Position numbers and translations under genes: made by a program | Assembly: GCF_041435215.1 (NCBI RefSeq) | Contig: NZ_CP108394.1 | Coordinates: forward strand, 10,416,001-10,480,000 | Origin: Streptomyces sp. NBC_01314 | GTDB taxonomy: Bacteria > Actinomycetota > Actinomycetes > Streptomycetales > Streptomycetaceae | Direction of reading: 5' to 3' | Length of the DNA stretch: 64,000 bases | Part shown: positions 8,810 to 17,483 of the stretch, in pieces | How the letters are laid out: each line of letters begins with the position of its first letter | Position numbering within the stretch: position 1 is the first letter of the stretch | The notes under the pieces: generated by a model | The model's input: the letters and a program-made list of their open reading frames with translations, nothing else | The model's database searches: none | Told to the model about the DNA's origin: nothing

Positions 8810-10596
8810 TGGGATCCCTCCAGGGTCGACAAGTCGCCGGTGGGCAGGCCGAGTTCACGTGCGCGCAGGAGCCGGCGCATGACCTTGCCGCTGCGGGTCT
8901 TGGGCAGGTTCTGGTCGAAGGCGATCTCCCGGGGCGCGACGGCCGGGCCCAGCCTGCGGCGGGCGAAGGCCAGCAGTTCCCGCTCCAGATCCGGGGCTGG
9001 TTCGACGTCGGGGCGCAGCGACACGAACGCCTTGACGATGTTCCCGGCGACGGGGTCCGGCCGGCCGATCACTCCTGCCTCCGCGACCGCCGGGTGCTCC
9101 ATCAGCGCGCTCTCCACCTCGAACGGGCCGATCAGGTGCCCGGCCGACTTGATGACGTCGTCGGCACGGCCCACGAACCAGTACCAGCCGTCCGCGTCCC
9201 GCCGGGCCAGGTCGCCGGTCAGGTACCAGCCGTCGACGAACGCGGCCTCGTAACGCTCCTTGTCGTGCAGATAGCCGCGGAACATGGACGGCCAGCCCGG
9301 CCGCAGCGCCAACTCGCCCTCCACGTCCGGGCTCCGTACCTCTGTGACCCGGCCGTCGGTGATCAGCGCCCGGCCGTCCTCGCCGCGCTCCAACAGGGCT
9401 GCCTCGACCCCCGGAAGCGGACGTCCCATCGAACCGGGCCGGATGTCGCACGCCGCGAAGTTCGCGATCAAGATGCAACCGGTCTCCGTCTGCCACCAGT
9501 TGTCGTGCACCGGCAGGCCCAGCACCTCCTCGCCCCACACCACCGCCTCGGGGTTGAGGGGCTCGCCGACCGAGGCGATGAACCGCAGGGCCGACAGGTC
9601 GTACGAGCGCGGCAGGTCGTACGGGCCTTCGCGCGGTGTGGCGCGCATCAGCATCCGCAGGGCCGTGGGGGCGGTGTACCAGACGCTGACCCGCTGTTCG
9701 CCGAGGATCCGGTACCAGCGCCGGGCGTCGTAGTCGCCCTCGTCGACCACCACCGTCACGCCGTGGACGAGCGGGGCGATGATGCCGTACGACATGCCGG
9801 TGACCCAGCCGGGGTCGGCGGTGCACCAGTACACGTCCTCGGGGTGCAGGTCGAGTGCGTACGCGGCTGTGGCGTGATGGGCCACGACCGCCTCGTGGAC
9901 GTGGATCGCGCCCTTGGGGGTGCCCGTGGTTCCGCTCGTGAAGTGCAGCAGGGCCATGTCCTCGGGCGAGGTCGGCGGGATGGTGAAGGTGTCCGGGGCG
10001 GTGGACATCAGCTCGTCGAAGGAGACCGTGCCGGCCAGCTCCTCGGCACCCGGCCCGACGATCAGAACGTGTTCCAGCCCTGGCAGCGACGCCCGTCGGT
10101 CGGCCACCTTCCGCTGGTACAGGGCCGCGGTGGTGACCAGCAGCCGGGCGTCACCGAGACGCAGCCGCTGCTCCACCGGGTCGGGGCCGAAGGCGGAGAA
10201 GAGCGGGCACAGCACGCTGGTGTTCTTCAGCGTGCCCAGCACCGTGGTGTAGAGCTCGGGACAGCGCCCGAGCAGGGTGAACACCCGTTCGCCGTGGCCG
10301 ACGCCGAGCGCGCGCAGGGCGTTCGCGAAGCGGGCGGTGCGGCGGGCCAGCTCGGAGTAGGTGACGGTCGAGACGGTGTGGTCACGGGCCACGCACCGCA
10401 GCGCGATCTTCTGCCCCTCACCCGGGCCCGCATGCCGGTCGACCGCCTCGTGCGCGATGTTCAGCCCACCGCCGGGCTGACCTGCCAGAGCGGTGCGCGC
10501 CAGCGACCAGGTGAAATCGGAACGGATCCGGTCGTAGTCGGCGAGATTCGGTATGACGTCCGGTGCGGTGTCCTTGTGGATCGTCTCCCAGTGCAT
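8806..10596 (-). CDS. acsA: AMP-forming acetyl/acyl-CoA synthetase
   Basis: A 596-residue adenylate-forming enzyme that activates acetate or another short acid with ATP and CoA. It shows the P-loop-like signature [11 protein letters not shown] near residue 219, the aromatic [12 protein letters not shown] segment typical of acetyl-CoA synthetases, WWQTETG, the hinge YLTGD and the C-terminal catalytic Lys in TRSGKVMRR. At about 600 residues it is shorter than canonical AcsA (about 650) and closer to AcsA-like or medium-chain enzymes. It is first in a tightly overlapping operon with E1/E2/ACP. A weak GGGAC half-site at 10676-10680 lies about 80 bases upstream. Confidence 0.9.
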   Translation of the reverse strand: MHWETIHKDTAPDVIPNLADYDRIRSDFTWSLARTALAGQPGGGLNIAHEAVDRHAGPGEGQKIALRCVARDHTVSTVTYSELARRTARFANALRALGVGHGERVFTLLGRCPELYTTVLGTLKNTSVLCPLFSAFGPDPVEQRLRLGDARLLVTTAALYQRKVADRRASLPGLEHVLIVGPGAEELAGTVSFDELMSTAPDTFTIPPTSPEDMALLHFTSGTTGTPKGAIHVHEAVVAHHATAAYALDLHPEDVYWCTADPGWVTGMSYGIIAPLVHGVTVVVDEGDYDARRWYRILGEQRVSVWYTAPTALRMLMRATPREGPYDLPRSYDLSALRFIASVGEPLNPEAVVWGEEVLGLPVHDNWWQTETGCILIANFAACDIRPGSMGRPLPGVEAALLERGEDGRALITDGRVTEVRSPDVEGELALRPGWPSMFRGYLHDKERYEAAFVDGWYLTGDLARRDADGWYWFVGRADDVIKSAGHLIGPFEVESALMEHPAVAEAGVIGRPDPVAGNIVKAFVSLRPDVEPAPDLERELLAFARRRLGPAVAPREIAFDQNLPKTRSGKVMRRLLRARELGLPTGDLSTLEGSQ

Positions 10597-10658
10597 GGGC
10601 GCTCCTCCTGACGCCTGCCTCTGTCTCCAGAGTCGCCGACCCCGACCCGGGCCGCATG

Positions 10659-10677
10659 CCGACCGGGCTCCGGTCGG
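10659..10677 (-). terminator. Hairpin between alcohol dehydrogenase and acyl-CoA synthetase genes
   Basis: A perfect 8-bp inverted repeat, CCGACCGG and CCGGTCGG, encloses a 3-base loop. It sits 40 bases past the stop of the alcohol dehydrogenase and 63 bases before the synthetase start, both on the minus strand. There is no U-tract, as is usual in streptomycetes. It could end dehydrogenase transcripts or act as an operator for the downstream operon. Confidence 0.5.
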
Positions 10678-10716
10678 GACTCGACCGCCTCCGACGTTGC
10701 CCCTGGCTCAGGCGCC

Positions 10717-11745
10717 TCACTCGCGGTGCAGCACCACCTTGAGGGCTCCGGTGTCGGGGCCGTGGGCGAAGACCTCGTAGGCGTCTCCCATGCGGTCCAG
10801 GCCGAATGTGTGGGTGACCAGCCGGGAGATGGGCAGGCGTCGGGATGTCACCAGGTCGAGCAGCCAAGGTGTCGAGGAGGCATCGACCTGACCGGTGCTG
10901 ATCGTCACGTTCTTCCGCCACAGAGCCTCAAGATGCAGTGTGGCCGGCTTGCCGTGCATGCCGATGTTGGCGATGTGCCCTCCTGAGCGCACCACGCGTG
11001 TGCACAGGACGAAACTGTCCGGATCGCCGGCGGCCTCGATGACGACGTCGGCTCCCGGGCCCTCGGCGAGGTCGGCGATCAGCCGACCGGGTACGTCGGC
11101 GGCATCGACGCCCAGGCGGGTGGCGGCTTCCAGCCGGGAGGGAGACAGGTCCACCGCGATGATCCTGCGAGGCGAGTAGATCCGCGCGATGACGACCGCT
11201 GCGAGCCCCACGGGACCCGCGCCCACCACGACGACGGTGTCTCCCGGCCCGACGTGTCCGTTGCGCACCCCGACCTCGTAGGCGGTGGGCAGAACTTCCG
11301 CGAACAGGACCGCATCGTCGAGGGGCAGGCTCGCGGGCCGCCGGTGGGTGGAATTGTCGGCGAACGGCACACGTACGAACTCGGCCTGTGTGCCGTTGAT
11401 CAGGTTCCCGAGGATCCATCCACCGCCCTCGCGGCACTGTCCGCCCATACCGGCCCGGCAGAACCGACAGTGGCCGCAGGCCGAGACGGACGACACGATC
11501 ACCTGGTCCCCGGGGCGCACGGCATGAACCTCGTGGCCGATGTCCGTCACCTCGCCGACGGCCTCATGGCCGAGGACCGTCCCCGGCTTCACCTCGGGGA
11601 GGTCTCCGCGCAGAATGTGCAGATCGCTGCCGCAGACGGTGGTCGCGTCGACGCGCACGATCGCGTCGGTCGCCTTCTCGATCGAAGGATCCCGGATCGT
11701 GTCCCAGGAGGTCTGCTGGGGGCCGTGGTAGACGAGTGCCCGCAT
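10717..11745 (-). CDS. Zinc-dependent alcohol dehydrogenase (MDR family)
   Basis: A 342-residue medium-chain dehydrogenase. Catalytic zinc ligands lie in VCGSDLH (Cys) and GHEAVGEV (His/Glu). The structural zinc loop is CGHCRFCRAGMGGQC. The Rossmann fold has GAGPVGLAA, followed by the Asp that selects NAD. It should oxidise an alcohol or reduce an aldehyde with NAD(H). I chose the ATG at 11745 (MRALVYHGP), which is the standard family start and has AGGGAG 8 bases upstream; the longer reading adds 20 unrelated residues. Homologous alcohol dehydrogenases belong to the hypoxia-linked OsdR gene set of S. coelicolor. A GGGACCTTCG half-palindrome lies about 63-76 bases upstream. Confidence 0.92.
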   Translation of the reverse strand: MRALVYHGPQQTSWDTIRDPSIEKATDAIVRVDATTVCGSDLHILRGDLPEVKPGTVLGHEAVGEVTDIGHEVHAVRPGDQVIVSSVSACGHCRFCRAGMGGQCREGGGWILGNLINGTQAEFVRVPFADNSTHRRPASLPLDDAVLFAEVLPTAYEVGVRNGHVGPGDTVVVVGAGPVGLAAVVIARIYSPRRIIAVDLSPSRLEAATRLGVDAADVPGRLIADLAEGPGADVVIEAAGDPDSFVLCTRVVRSGGHIANIGMHGKPATLHLEALWRKNVTISTGQVDASSTPWLLDLVTSRRLPISRLVTHTFGLDRMGDAYEVFAHGPDTGALKVVLHRE

Positions 11746-11807
11746 GGTTGCCCACTCCCTCGCTGCCCCCTCTCCACCGTCGCCCCGAAGGGGATGAGGA
11801 GGCAACC

Positions 11808-11821
11808 GGGACCTTCGCGCT
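11808..11821 (-). promoter_or_regulatory. Partial DosR/OsdR-like box upstream of the alcohol dehydrogenase
   Basis: The sequence is GGGAC, CTTC, GCGCT. Its first ten bases (GGGACCTTCG) are identical to the stronger box at 15335. The right half-site is poor. It lies in the 87-base gap between the kinase stop and the alcohol dehydrogenase start, at a promoter-like distance. The match is by eye only. Confidence 0.35.
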
Positions 11822-11832
11822 CTCCAGTGTGC

Positions 11833-13455
11833 TCAGTCGGGCTCCATGTAGGGGCGGCGGAAGACCGGGGCCTGGCCGGTGCCGTAGGGGCGTACGGCCG
11901 CCAGCGCCTGGACGACCGCGGCCTCCAGGGGGCCGCTTGTGTCGACCGTGACGGCCTCTGGCCACGGCGGCGCCGCGGCTGCCATGGCCCGGGCCACGTC
12001 GAGGTCGGCGTCGGATGCCCCAGGAGCGCGGGTGCTCAGGCGGGCCGCCGATAGGTCGCCCGGCACCCGGCAGTACAGGGCCACGAGGTCGGCGCTGGTG
12101 CGTTCGGCCATGCGCTGGGCGGCTTCGCGCTGTGCCGGATGGGACCAGGTGGCGTCCAGGACGACGGACTCACCTGCGGACAGCAGCGTGGACGCACGAT
12201 CGATGAGGGCGGCGTAGGTCTTGGCGGTCCACTCCGCCGTGTACAGCCCCTCGCCGTAGCCCGCGGCCGCGGACTCCTCCGCCGGGATGCCGGCCAGCTC
12301 CTTGCGCAGGCGGTCGCTGCTGAGCAGCGTGACGCCCAGACGGTCGGCCAGCGCACCGGAGAGCGTGGACTTCCCGCTGCCCGGGAGCCCGCCGACGAGG
12401 GTGAGGCCGATGGCGGAGGTGCGCAGGTGACGCAGCGTCGTCGTCACCAGCCGGTGTGCCGCTTCCTGTGCTCCGGATGTGCCCTGGCGGGCCTGGATCA
12501 GGTAGACCTTGGCCCGGACGAAGGCGCGGTAGGCGACGTAGTGGTGCCACAGGGAAGGGGGTGCGGGGTCGCCGGAGTACTCGCTGTACTCGGCGAGGAA
12601 GAACGCCGCGGCTTCCGGGGCGCCGAGCTGTTCCAGGTCCATGGCGAGGAAGGCGGCGTCGTCGAGGCCGTCGACGTAACGCAGGCGGTCGTCGAACTCC
12701 AGGCAGTCCAGGACGCGGGGGCCGTCGTCGAGACAGAAGATGTCCTCGGCGAGCAGGTCGCCGTGGCCGTCCACCACCCTCCCCTGCTCGATGCGGGCGT
12801 CGAAGAGCCGTTTGCGGCCGGAGAGATAGCGGCGCACCAGTCGCTCGACCTCCTCGACCTCCTCGACCTCCTCGACGTCCTCGACGTCCTCTGCGCCGTC
12901 GAGCGGCAGGCCGTCGTCGGCCATGGCGCGGACCTGTGCGAAGCTCGCTGCCCAGCGCGACAACAACGCGTCCCTGGTGCCCTGTTCGTCCACCTCCCGG
13001 CTGCGGGGCGCGTCCGCGTGACGCGTGGCGAGCTGCCGGGCGACGGCGCGCAGGACATCGTCGACGGTGGCCCCGTCCCGAGCCAGGCGGGACAGGCGGC
13101 GCGCCGACGGCATGCGCCGCATCACCACGAGGGGCTCGGGCACGTCCGTGTCAGGGCTGCGGATTTCCCCCACGCCCAGATAGACATCGGGGGAGAAGCG
13201 ACGGTTGAGCTCGACTTCCCGCTCGCACGCGGCCCGTCGGGCCGCGACGGTGGTGTAGTCCAGGAACTCCAGATCGACCGGTTTCTTCACCTTGTAGGCG
13301 CGGTCGCCGACGAACACCACGACTGCGGTGTGGGTCTCGCACACCTCCGCGCGGGGAAGCGGCGGAGCGTCGAGGCCGGCGCTGGGGCGGACCACGGACG
13401 TATCGGCCCGATGCACCGCCTCCGTCGGCTCCCCGCCGTGGTTCGGTTCAGCCAT
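11833..13455 (-). CDS. APH-like kinase fused to a P-loop kinase (Rv2004c-type)
   Basis: A 540-residue two-domain protein. The N-terminal half is APH-like, with YKVKKPVDLEFLDY near residue 55 (ATP-lobe Lys region) and the catalytic HGDLLAEDIF and LDCLEFDD motifs near 240-265. The C-terminal half is a gluconokinase/zeta-toxin-like P-loop kinase with GGLPGSGKST (Walker A) near 365. The substrate is unknown. The same architecture occurs in M. tuberculosis Rv2004c, a DosR-regulon gene. The start overlaps the end of the upstream universal stress gene by 8 bases, so they form an operon. An acidic Glu-Asp-Val repeat lies in the loop between APH lobes. Confidence 0.82.
   Translation of the reverse strand: MAEPNHGGEPTEAVHRADTSVVRPSAGLDAPPLPRAEVCETHTAVVVFVGDRAYKVKKPVDLEFLDYTTVAARRAACEREVELNRRFSPDVYLGVGEIRSPDTDVPEPLVVMRRMPSARRLSRLARDGATVDDVLRAVARQLATRHADAPRSREVDEQGTRDALLSRWAASFAQVRAMADDGLPLDGAEDVEDVEEVEEVEEVERLVRRYLSGRKRLFDARIEQGRVVDGHGDLLAEDIFCLDDGPRVLDCLEFDDRLRYVDGLDDAAFLAMDLEQLGAPEAAAFFLAEYSEYSGDPAPPSLWHHYVAYRAFVRAKVYLIQARQGTSGAQEAAHRLVTTTLRHLRTSAIGLTLVGGLPGSGKSTLSGALADRLGVTLLSSDRLRKELAGIPAEESAAAGYGEGLYTAEWTAKTYAALIDRASTLLSAGESVVLDATWSHPAQREAAQRMAERTSADLVALYCRVPGDLSAARLSTRAPGASDADLDVARAMAAAAPPWPEAVTVDTSGPLEAAVVQALAAVRPYGTGQAPVFRRPYMEPD
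12844..12888. repeat. Five 9-bp tandem repeats inside the kinase gene
   Basis: Three copies of CTCGACCTC followed by two copies of CTCGACGTC lie in frame. On the coding (minus) strand they encode alternating Glu-Val and Asp-Val triplets (EDVEDVEEVEEVEEV). The array keeps the frame whatever the copy number, so it could vary between strains without inactivating the gene. Confidence 0.85.
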
Positions 13456-14323
13456 GGGGGACGACGGCGACGGGGCAGCGCGCGTGGTGGACGGCGGCTT
13501 GGGCCACGTGGCCCAGGTGCGGTGCCACGGGCGGATGGTGCTTTCGTCGGCCGACCACCAGCAGCCCGGCGTTCTCGGCCTCGCTCACGACGGCCTTGGC
13601 GGGGCTTTCGAGCCGGACCACGTCGAGCACCCTCACACCGGGGAACTTCTCGCGCCAACGGCGGAGCGCCTGGCTCAGGTGCTTCTGGATGTCCTGTGTG
13701 ATCTCCTCGGTCACGTCATGGTCCACGCCCCAGGGAACGTGTGCGTGGATCGGCACACTTCGGCCGTGGATGGCCCTGAGGGGCACGCCACGCGCCGCGG
13801 CGGTGACGAACCCGAACTCGAGCAACTCGTCGCAGGGGCCGTGCAGTTTCAGCGCCACGACCACGACGCCCGTCGTAGGCGCGGTGGGCTGGGGCCTTCC
13901 TTCCCGCGCCTCGGCGCGTACGAGGACCACCGGGTGCTCGGCCTTCGCCACGACGGGCATGCTGACGTCTCCCATGAAGTAGCTCTCGACAGGCGTCAGT
14001 CCACGTGAACCGAGCACGAGCACCTCGGACTCCGAAGCCGCTTGCAGCAGCGCGTCCTGGGCGTCGTCGGCGACCAGGTTGCCGACGATGGAGAGACCTG
14101 GGTGGTGTGCCTGGAGCTCGGCCCGCGCGTTGTGGACGATCCGCTTGGCCCAGTAGTTCTGATCCAGCTCCGAGGGGATGTCGGTCGGCTCTGGCACCAG
14201 CAGGGGCCATGCGTGCAGCAGGCGCAGCGTGAGCTTGCGCCGTTCGGCCTCTGCGGCGGCCCAGTGGGCGGCGGCAAGGCTCTCGGGTGAGCCGTCGAGG
14301 CCCACGGTGATCGCTGGCTCCAT
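13448..14323 (-). CDS. Universal stress protein, tandem UspA domains
   Basis: A 291-residue protein made of two UspA domains (about 1-145 and 150-290). The first domain starts with ITVGLDGSPES and has the nucleotide-loop form LGSRGLTPVES; the second has VVGRRKHHP in place of the canonical G-x2-G-x9-G, so ATP binding may be retained only in part. The chosen ATG at 14323 follows GGAGG and gives MEPAITVGLDGS; a longer GTG start at 14359 is possible. It is co-transcribed with the APH/P-loop kinase and is divergent from another Usp gene. Tandem Usp proteins are typical DosR-type dormancy genes. Confidence 0.88.
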   Translation of the reverse strand: MEPAITVGLDGSPESLAAAHWAAAEAERRKLTLRLLHAWPLLVPEPTDIPSELDQNYWAKRIVHNARAELQAHHPGLSIVGNLVADDAQDALLQAASESEVLVLGSRGLTPVESYFMGDVSMPVVAKAEHPVVLVRAEAREGRPQPTAPTTGVVVVALKLHGPCDELLEFGFVTAAARGVPLRAIHGRSVPIHAHVPWGVDHDVTEEITQDIQKHLSQALRRWREKFPGVRVLDVVRLESPAKAVVSEAENAGLLVVGRRKHHPPVAPHLGHVAQAAVHHARCPVAVVPHG

Positions 14324-14453
14324 GGCGGCTGCCTCCGTCTCGTACGAAGCTGGAGTCACGGGAACGAGTCCTCTCGTCCAGACTGCGCCCGTATGCCGAG
14401 TACGGCCTCTTCAGGAGGGGTGTGCCGCCCGGCGCGAGGAGGAGGTGAAAGAA

Positions 14454-15275
14454 GTGGTGATTCCCCTGGTGGCCGGCGTCGACGGGTCCGAGGCGAGTCT
14501 GGAGGCCGTTGACTGGGCAGCCGGTGAGGCGGTCCGCCACGATGTGCCGCTTCACCTCGTGCATGCGGCGGCCCCGGACCACGAGGCGTACGAACTGATC
14601 GCCTCCGCCTCGGAGCGGGCAAGAAAGGTCGCTCCCCTGGTACGGCTGTCGAGCGAGGTGCTGTCTGGGGACGCGGTGTCCGCCCTGATCGGCAAGGGGC
14701 GCAACGCCTTCGCGCTGGTACTTGGGTCCAGAGGGCTCGGGGGTCTCGCCGGGCTGCTGCTGGGCTCGGTCAGTCTGGCCGTGGCGGCGCACGCCGATTG
14801 CCCTGTCGTCGTGGTGCGCGATGGAGCGGAGTACGGGAACGCCCGGTTCGGGAACGTCGTCGTCGGTGTCGAGGACGGGGAGGGAAGCGGTACGGCGGTG
14901 CGGTTCGCCTTCCGCGAGGCCCACGTGCGGCGCTGTCGGCTGGTGGCGGTGCACGCCTGGAACGCCCCGCTCGGGGCTCTCGCCGAGCCCCCGCCCCTGT
15001 CCGGGTACTCCACGCAGGCCCACCGGCGCCCGCCGGCGCAGGTGCTCGACGACGCGTTGCGGGGTGCCGCCGAGCGATACCCGGACGTTTCGCTGAGCCG
15101 CCGGGTGATCGAGGGGTCGGCCCGGCAGGCACTTCTGAACGCCGCGGCGCGCGCCGACCTGCTCGTCGTCGGAGCCCGCAGGCGACATGGGCACACGGGT
15201 CTCCAGCTGGGCCTTGTCAACCACGCGGTGCTGCATCATGCGCCCTGTCCGGCCGCGGTCGTTCCGCAGATATGA
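14454..15275 (+). CDS. Universal stress protein, tandem UspA domains
   Basis: A 273-residue double-UspA protein. Domain 1 begins VIPLVAGVDGSEAS and carries the full ATP-binding pattern in LGSRGLGGLAGLLLGS; domain 2 carries VVGARRRHGHTGLQLG. A very strong GAGGAGGAGG at 14436-14445 sits 8 bases before GTG 14454; the in-frame GTG at 14457 is equally possible, while GTG 14445 overlaps the ribosome site. It is divergent from the preceding Usp gene, so 14324-14453 must hold both promoters. It reads toward the Rv1733c-like gene, whose own boxes follow directly. Confidence 0.88.
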   Translation: MVIPLVAGVDGSEASLEAVDWAAGEAVRHDVPLHLVHAAAPDHEAYELIASASERARKVAPLVRLSSEVLSGDAVSALIGKGRNAFALVLGSRGLGGLAGLLLGSVSLAVAAHADCPVVVVRDGAEYGNARFGNVVVGVEDGEGSGTAVRFAFREAHVRRCRLVAVHAWNAPLGALAEPPPLSGYSTQAHRRPPAQVLDDALRGAAERYPDVSLSRRVIEGSARQALLNAAARADLLVVGARRRHGHTGLQLGLVNHAVLHHAPCPAAVVPQI

Positions 15276-15288
15276 CGGTTACCGACCC

Positions 15289-15348
15289 GGGGCTCGTGGC
15301 CCGTCGGCTCTGCCGGCCCGGGTGGCCTCCCCCAGGGACCTTCGGCCC
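15289..15348 (+). promoter_or_regulatory. Two DosR/OsdR-like palindromic boxes
   Basis: The downstream box (15335-15348) reads GGGAC, CTTC, GGCCC and closely fits the mycobacterial DosR pattern GGGAC-N4-G(T/G)CCC. The upstream box (15289-15302) reads GGGGC, TCGT, GGCCC with one left-half mismatch. They lie 33 bases apart and 69 bases upstream of the Rv1733c-like gene, the arrangement expected for paired response-regulator sites. Function is inferred from the pattern. Confidence 0.55.
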
Positions 15349-15416
15349 TTTGACCCGGATCCGTTGACGGTCGATCGTGGTAGGGGAACCGACCAGCGAC
15401 GGCTGGAGGCCAGGCC

Positions 15417-16031
15417 ATGAGTGCACAAGGCTCGCCGAACCCGTCCAGCGCCCATCCGCCGCGCCAGGAGCACCTGGCCGGGGGCGCGAACCCGTTGAGG
15501 CGTACGTCCGACAGGATCGAGTCCTGGGTCCTCCGCTTCCTGATGGTCGTCCTCCTCTTCGGGCTGCCGGCGGCGTCACTGAGCGCGGGGCGGACCGCGT
15601 ACGAGTCCAACATGGACACCGTGCGGGCACAGGCCGCGGAGCGGCATCAGGTCACTGCCCGGCTGCTGTCGGACGCCGAAGGAGCGGGGGACGGCGCGGA
15701 AGGCGCGCTGCAACCGACGCGGGTTCGATGGACCGACAACGAGGGCGAGGAAAGGACCGGAACGGCACTCGTGAAGTCGGGTACGGCCAAGGGATCGACC
15801 GCACGAATCTGGCTGGACCGGGAAGGCGCTGTCGCCCATCCCCCGATGAGCGCGGGCAACGCGACAGCCACCGGCTGGCTGGTCGGCGGCATGGCGGCGC
15901 TCGCGGTGGCCACCGGCGTCTGCGCGGCGAGGGCGGGCGTGCGCAAGGTGCTGGACCGCGGAAGGTACGCGCGGTGGGATGCCGAGTGGGACCTGGTGGA
16001 ACCCCAGTGGTCGGCACGCTTCCGCGGATGA
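15417..16031 (+). CDS. Rv1733c-like two-TM membrane protein
   Basis: A 204-residue protein with a cytoplasmic N-terminus, one TM segment at about 41-62 (FLMVVLLFGLPAASLSAG), an extracytoplasmic stretch of about 90 residues and a second TM near 145-170 (WLVGGMAALAVATGVCAA). It ends in a basic cytoplasmic tail with WDAEWDLVEPQW. This layout and ending match the Rv1733c family, a strongly hypoxia-induced DosR-regulon membrane protein whose function is unknown. The start at ATG 15417 follows GGAGG. It has two DosR-like boxes upstream and is followed after 40 bases by the nicotinate phosphoribosyltransferase gene, probably in one transcript. Confidence 0.75.
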   Translation: MSAQGSPNPSSAHPPRQEHLAGGANPLRRTSDRIESWVLRFLMVVLLFGLPAASLSAGRTAYESNMDTVRAQAAERHQVTARLLSDAEGAGDGAEGALQPTRVRWTDNEGEERTGTALVKSGTAKGSTARIWLDREGAVAHPPMSAGNATATGWLVGGMAALAVATGVCAARAGVRKVLDRGRYARWDAEWDLVEPQWSARFRG

Positions 16032-16071
16032 CCGGCCGTGGGCCGCTGGGGTCCCGAAGGAGGTGAGGGCG

Positions 16072-17472
16072 ATGTCCGACGCGACGACCACCGACCTGTA
16101 CGAGGTGACGATGGCGATGTCGTATCTGCGTGAGGGGATGACAGCCCCGGCGACGTTCAGCCTCTTCGTCCGCGAGCTGCCATCCGACCGCGGCTTCCTG
16201 GTCGCGGCGGGACTGGAATCGGCCCTGGACTACCTCGCCGGACTTCGTGTCGGCTCCGAGGACATCGCCGCATTCGCCGCGGCACTGCGCCGGCCGGCCC
16301 GGGATCTGGAGCCGCTGCTCGGGCTTGAGTTCACCGGCCAGGTGCGGGCGGTGCCGGAGGGGCGGATCGTGCTCGCGGGAGAACCCCTGCTGGAGGTGAC
16401 CGCCCCGCTTCCCCAGGCGCAGCTGGCCGAGACGTACGTACTCAACCAGCTCAGCCATCAGACGACGATCGCCTCCAAGGCCGCGCGATGCGTGCTCGCC
16501 GCAGCCGGACACCCGGTCGTCGACTTCTCCCTGCGGCGCGCCCATGGCCCACAGGCCGGTTATCAGGCTGCCCGGCTGAGCGCGCTGGTGGGCTTCGCCG
16601 GGACCAGCAACGTGGCCGCGGCGACGGCTGAAGGCGTGCCGGCGGTCGGCACGATGGCCCACTCGTTCGTGGAGGCGCATCCGACGGAGGAGGCTGCGTT
16701 CCGTGCCTTCACCCGGACTCACCCCGGCCCGGTCACCCTGCTGGTGGACACGTACGACACCGAGACCGGCGTCCGCATCGCGGCCCGTGTCCTGCGAGAC
16801 CTCGACCACGCGGCCCGCGGGCCCGGCTCGGCGATCCGACTGGACAGCGGCGACCTCGGAGCCCTGGCGGTACGGGCGCGCGCCGTCCTCGACGCCGCCG
16901 GCCTGCCGGACGTACGGATCGTCGCCAGCGGCGGTCTCGACGAGTACGCCGTGGACGATCTGATCCGCTCCGGCGCGCCGATCGACACCTACGCCGTCGG
17001 TACCCGCGTCGGCGTCTCGGCGGACGCCCCGTATCTGGATTCGGCCTACAAGCTGGTGGAGTACGACGGCCGCCCGATGATGAAGCTCTCCTCCGCGAAA
17101 GTGACGGCACCCGGGCGGAAACAGGTGTTCCGCCGCGCCGGCTTCGACGACGTGATCGGCCTTGCCGACGAGCGGCCACCCGAAGACGGCAGGTCGTTGC
17201 TGGAGACGGTGATGCGGGACGGACGGCGCACAGGCAAGCCGCCGACCCTGCGCGAGAGTCGGGAGAGATTCGCCGCCGATCTTGCCGTGCTGCCACCGGT
17301 GGCCCGGCGGATCCGAGCCCCCGTGGCACCGCGGGCGACGACCTCCGAGCAGCTGAGCGCGCTCACCGACCAGGTCCGACGCCGCATCGCCGAGCAGACG
17401 CAGGCACCCGCCGCCCGTTGGCGGAACCCGGAGCGAAGCACCTACGGATCGCAGCGTTCCGTACCGAGGTGA
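16072..17472 (+). CDS. pncB: Nicotinate phosphoribosyltransferase
   Basis: A 466-residue enzyme that makes nicotinate mononucleotide from nicotinate and PRPP, feeding NAD salvage. It has the N-terminal TTDLYEVTMA motif, the phosphorylatable-His segment GTMAHSFVEAH and the PRPP/phosphate loop IRLDSGDLG and VASGGLDEY. The ATG at 16072 follows AAGGAGGTGA, a perfect anti-Shine-Dalgarno match. Its C-terminal 80 residues are variable and Arg-rich. A second pncB copy in a dormancy setting parallels M. tuberculosis pncB2 (Rv0573c), another DosR-regulon member. Confidence 0.93.
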   Translation: MSDATTTDLYEVTMAMSYLREGMTAPATFSLFVRELPSDRGFLVAAGLESALDYLAGLRVGSEDIAAFAAALRRPARDLEPLLGLEFTGQVRAVPEGRIVLAGEPLLEVTAPLPQAQLAETYVLNQLSHQTTIASKAARCVLAAAGHPVVDFSLRRAHGPQAGYQAARLSALVGFAGTSNVAAATAEGVPAVGTMAHSFVEAHPTEEAAFRAFTRTHPGPVTLLVDTYDTETGVRIAARVLRDLDHAARGPGSAIRLDSGDLGALAVRARAVLDAAGLPDVRIVASGGLDEYAVDDLIRSGAPIDTYAVGTRVGVSADAPYLDSAYKLVEYDGRPMMKLSSAKVTAPGRKQVFRRAGFDDVIGLADERPPEDGRSLLETVMRDGRRTGKPPTLRESRERFAADLAVLPPVARRIRAPVAPRATTSEQLSALTDQVRRRIAEQTQAPAARWRNPERSTYGSQRSVPR

Positions 17473-17483
17473 GGAGGAAAGCG

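Noticed and set aside
8809..10611. A 600-codon open frame on the plus strand opposite the acyl-CoA synthetase
   Set aside because: It is the antisense of a clear adenylate-forming enzyme. Its translation shows no domain, and long antisense frames are normal in very high GC DNA.
12844..12888. CRISPR-like repeat array
   Set aside because: The 9-bp units are directly adjacent without spacers and lie in frame inside a kinase gene, so they are a tandem repeat.
16040..16062. DosR-like box before pncB (TTCGGGAC on the minus strand)
   Set aside because: The half-sites are 6 bases apart instead of 4, and the GGGTCCC overlaps the strong ribosome-binding region.
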